Below, one piece after another: positions 62,751-64,000 of a stretch of DNA of 64,000 nt. This DNA comes from Paenibacillus sp. FSL H7-0357 (GTDB taxonomy: Bacteria > Bacillota > Bacilli > Paenibacillales > Paenibacillaceae). The first letter of the stretch is position 1. Each line of letters begins with the position of its first letter. The position numbers and the translations under genes were made by a program. Below the pieces are notes generated by a model. It saw only the letters and a list, made by a program, of their open reading frames with translations, did no database searches and was not told where the DNA came from. The stretch lies in assembly GCF_000758525.1 (NCBI RefSeq), contig NZ_CP009241.1, positions 930,001-994,000 on the forward strand. The letters are read 5' to 3'.

Positions 62751-63824
62751 ATGCGGAAATGGTTCTATGGAAAAGCTGCGGCAGGTATACTGACACTTCT
62801 GATTACGGCGACAGCCTGCAGTTCGGGTAAGGATGCTCCAGCGGCGGCAGCCACGGACAAGCCTTCCGGCGGCAAGCTGGTGGTCACCTCTTTCGGCGGA
62901 GCGATTGAAGAAACCCAGCGTGCCTATATCAAACAATTTGAAAAGGAGTACAATGCCGAGGTTGAAGTCGTAACGTTGTATTCGGCAGATGCGCTGGCCA
63001 AGATTCGTGCGGAGAAGAACAATCAAACCATTGATGTGGTGCTGTTCTCAGGCGGACAGGAGCAGATTGCAGCCAAAGAGGATCTGATTATGAAGCTCGA
63101 CCCGGAGCAGATGGAGAACCTGGACCAGCTGTACCCGGAAGCGCGCAGTGCTGAAGGCTATGGACCTACCTTCGGCTATGAAGCTCTTGGTATGATTTAT
63201 AACCGTGATGCAATCCCAACTCCTCCAGCCTCGTGGAATGATCTGTGGAAGGAAGAATATAAAGGACAAGTCGGTTTGGTTGATATCTCCAACACCTACG
63301 GCAATCAGTTCCTGGTAGCCCTCGCCAAGATGAACGGCGGCGGAGAAGATAATATTCAGCCCGGACTCGATGCAATCAAGACTTTGCTGCCCAATGCCGC
63401 GGCAATTGTGAAATCCAGTCCCGAAGTCGGCAATTTGTTCGCCCAGGATGAGGCGGTTATAGCTCCGTTCGATTCCGGTTATGCCTATACGTTTGGCAAA
63501 CAGGGAATTCCCATTAACTTTGCGATTCCCAAGGAAGGAGCCGTCGGCATCTATATTACTGCCCAAGTGGTGAAAGGCAGTCCGAACCCTGAGCTTGCCC
63601 GGAAATATATAGACTTCCTGCTGCGTCCGGAGATTCAGAAGCTGACTGCTGAGGGTGGCGGCTATTCCCCGACCAATAGCAAGACAGAGTTGTCCGATGA
63701 TCTGAAAGGCATTCTTCCGAATGGCGAAGATACGTTTAACGGCCTGATTCATCTTGATTTGGCGCAGGTGAACAACAACAAGGCAGATTGGATGGAGAAG
63801 TGGAGCAAATTGATTTCACAGTAG
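62751..63824 (+). CDS. PotD-like substrate-binding lipoprotein
   Basis: A 357-residue binding protein. The lipobox ATAC gives C23 and an Ala-rich tether follows. The mature part shows LVVTSFGGAIEETQRAYIKQ, FGYEALGMIYNRDAIPTPPA and FAIPKEGAVGIYITAQVVK, typical of the PotD/putrescine-like group. It follows the amidohydrolase by 45 bp and precedes a permease. Its ligand could be a polyamine or an opine-like compound acted on by the amidohydrolase. Confidence 0.9.
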   Translation: MRKWFYGKAAAGILTLLITATACSSGKDAPAAAATDKPSGGKLVVTSFGGAIEETQRAYIKQFEKEYNAEVEVVTLYSADALAKIRAEKNNQTIDVVLFSGGQEQIAAKEDLIMKLDPEQMENLDQLYPEARSAEGYGPTFGYEALGMIYNRDAIPTPPASWNDLWKEEYKGQVGLVDISNTYGNQFLVALAKMNGGGEDNIQPGLDAIKTLLPNAAAIVKSSPEVGNLFAQDEAVIAPFDSGYAYTFGKQGIPINFAIPKEGAVGIYITAQVVKGSPNPELARKYIDFLLRPEIQKLTAEGGGYSPTNSKTELSDDLKGILPNGEDTFNGLIHLDLAQVNNNKADWMEKWSKLISQ

Positions 63825-63861
63825 CACTGCATCATTACTATTTGAAGGGAGCTGCAATGCC

Positions 63862-64000
63862 ATGCTGAAACGCATTCCCCCTTACTGGATTCTGCTGGCT
63901 CCCGGGCTGATAATTTTCCTGCTGGTGTTTGTCCTCCCGCTTGCCCGGCTGCTGATGCTCAGCTTTTATCAAACGGACTCATCCGGAGCCATGGAAGCGG
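63862..64000 (+). CDS. ABC transporter permease (PotB-like), cut by window end
   Basis: The first 46 residues are visible: a basic start MLKRIPPYW, a strongly hydrophobic helix ILLAPGLIIFLLVFVLPLAR and then FYQTDSSGAMEA, typical of a PotB-type first segment. ATG 63862 is used because the ATG at 63857 runs into TGA after three codons. The rest, and probably a second permease and an ATPase, lie beyond the window. Confidence 0.75.
   Translation, partial: MLKRIPPYWILLAPGLIIFLLVFVLPLARLLMLSFYQTDSSGAMEA

Overview
The window looks like a chromosomal stretch of a Paenibacillus-type Firmicute. This rests on strong AGGAGG-type ribosome binding sites, frequent GTG/TTG starts, YesM/YesN-type two-component regulation of sugar uptake, sugar ABC importers that lack their own ATPase, several membrane-anchored or cytoplasmic glycosidases, and MITE-like intergenic repeats. 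Species assignment is inference. I saw no rRNA, tRNA, CRISPR array or transposase gene.

Layout. 1-558: two LacI/CcpA-type operators, a 148-bp element with 17-bp inverted ends and a decayed reading frame. 559-2293: ribokinase and type I dehydroquinase. 2531-5856: OmpR-type regulator, histidine kinase and a PepSY membrane protein in overlapping frames, followed by a secreted PepSY protein behind a PhoB-like direct repeat. 5974-12191: housekeeping and accessory genes (TipA-like MerR regulator, DEDDh exonuclease, methyltransferase, GNAT, kinase-like protein, membrane protein, SnoaL-like protein, spermidine-synthase-like protein), the middle of it AT-richer. 12205-23700: divergent galactomannan-oligosaccharide locus, with lipoprotein, two permeases, YesM/YesN leftward and beta-mannosidase plus alpha-galactosidase rightward. 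24603-31096: complete PotABCD-like importer with a nucleoside hydrolase and an adenine deaminase, a predicted purine-nucleoside salvage operon. 31715-33718: CYTH phosphatase and threonine synthase. 33958-38976: CdaR/PucR-type regulator divergent from an ene-reductase, an acetoacetate-decarboxylase-like protein and an SDR. 39147-41050: Gfo/Idh/MocA dehydrogenase and radical SAM protein.

41140-57553 is the most interesting part: a LacI regulator divergent from a ten-gene rightward cluster with two solute-binding proteins (one of 977 residues with carbohydrate-binding-like domains in front), two permease pairs, an NHL-propeller protein, a YIP1 membrane protein, a DUF5696-like protein that looks like a membrane-anchored glycosidase, and a GH5 enzyme placed just behind a terminator. 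I propose it is a surface glycan capture, cleavage and import apparatus whose NHL-YIP1-DUF5696 core has no established function.

57748-60476 holds a small zinc-ribbon-like protein and a 707-residue methyltransferase. 60641-64000 starts a second PotD-type operon: FCD-class GntR regulator, a promoter with a perfect TTGTATACAA operator, an amidohydrolase, a PotD-like lipoprotein and a permease cut by the window edge. The two sugar importers need an ATPase from elsewhere (MsmX-type, inferred), whereas the first Pot-like operon carries its own.
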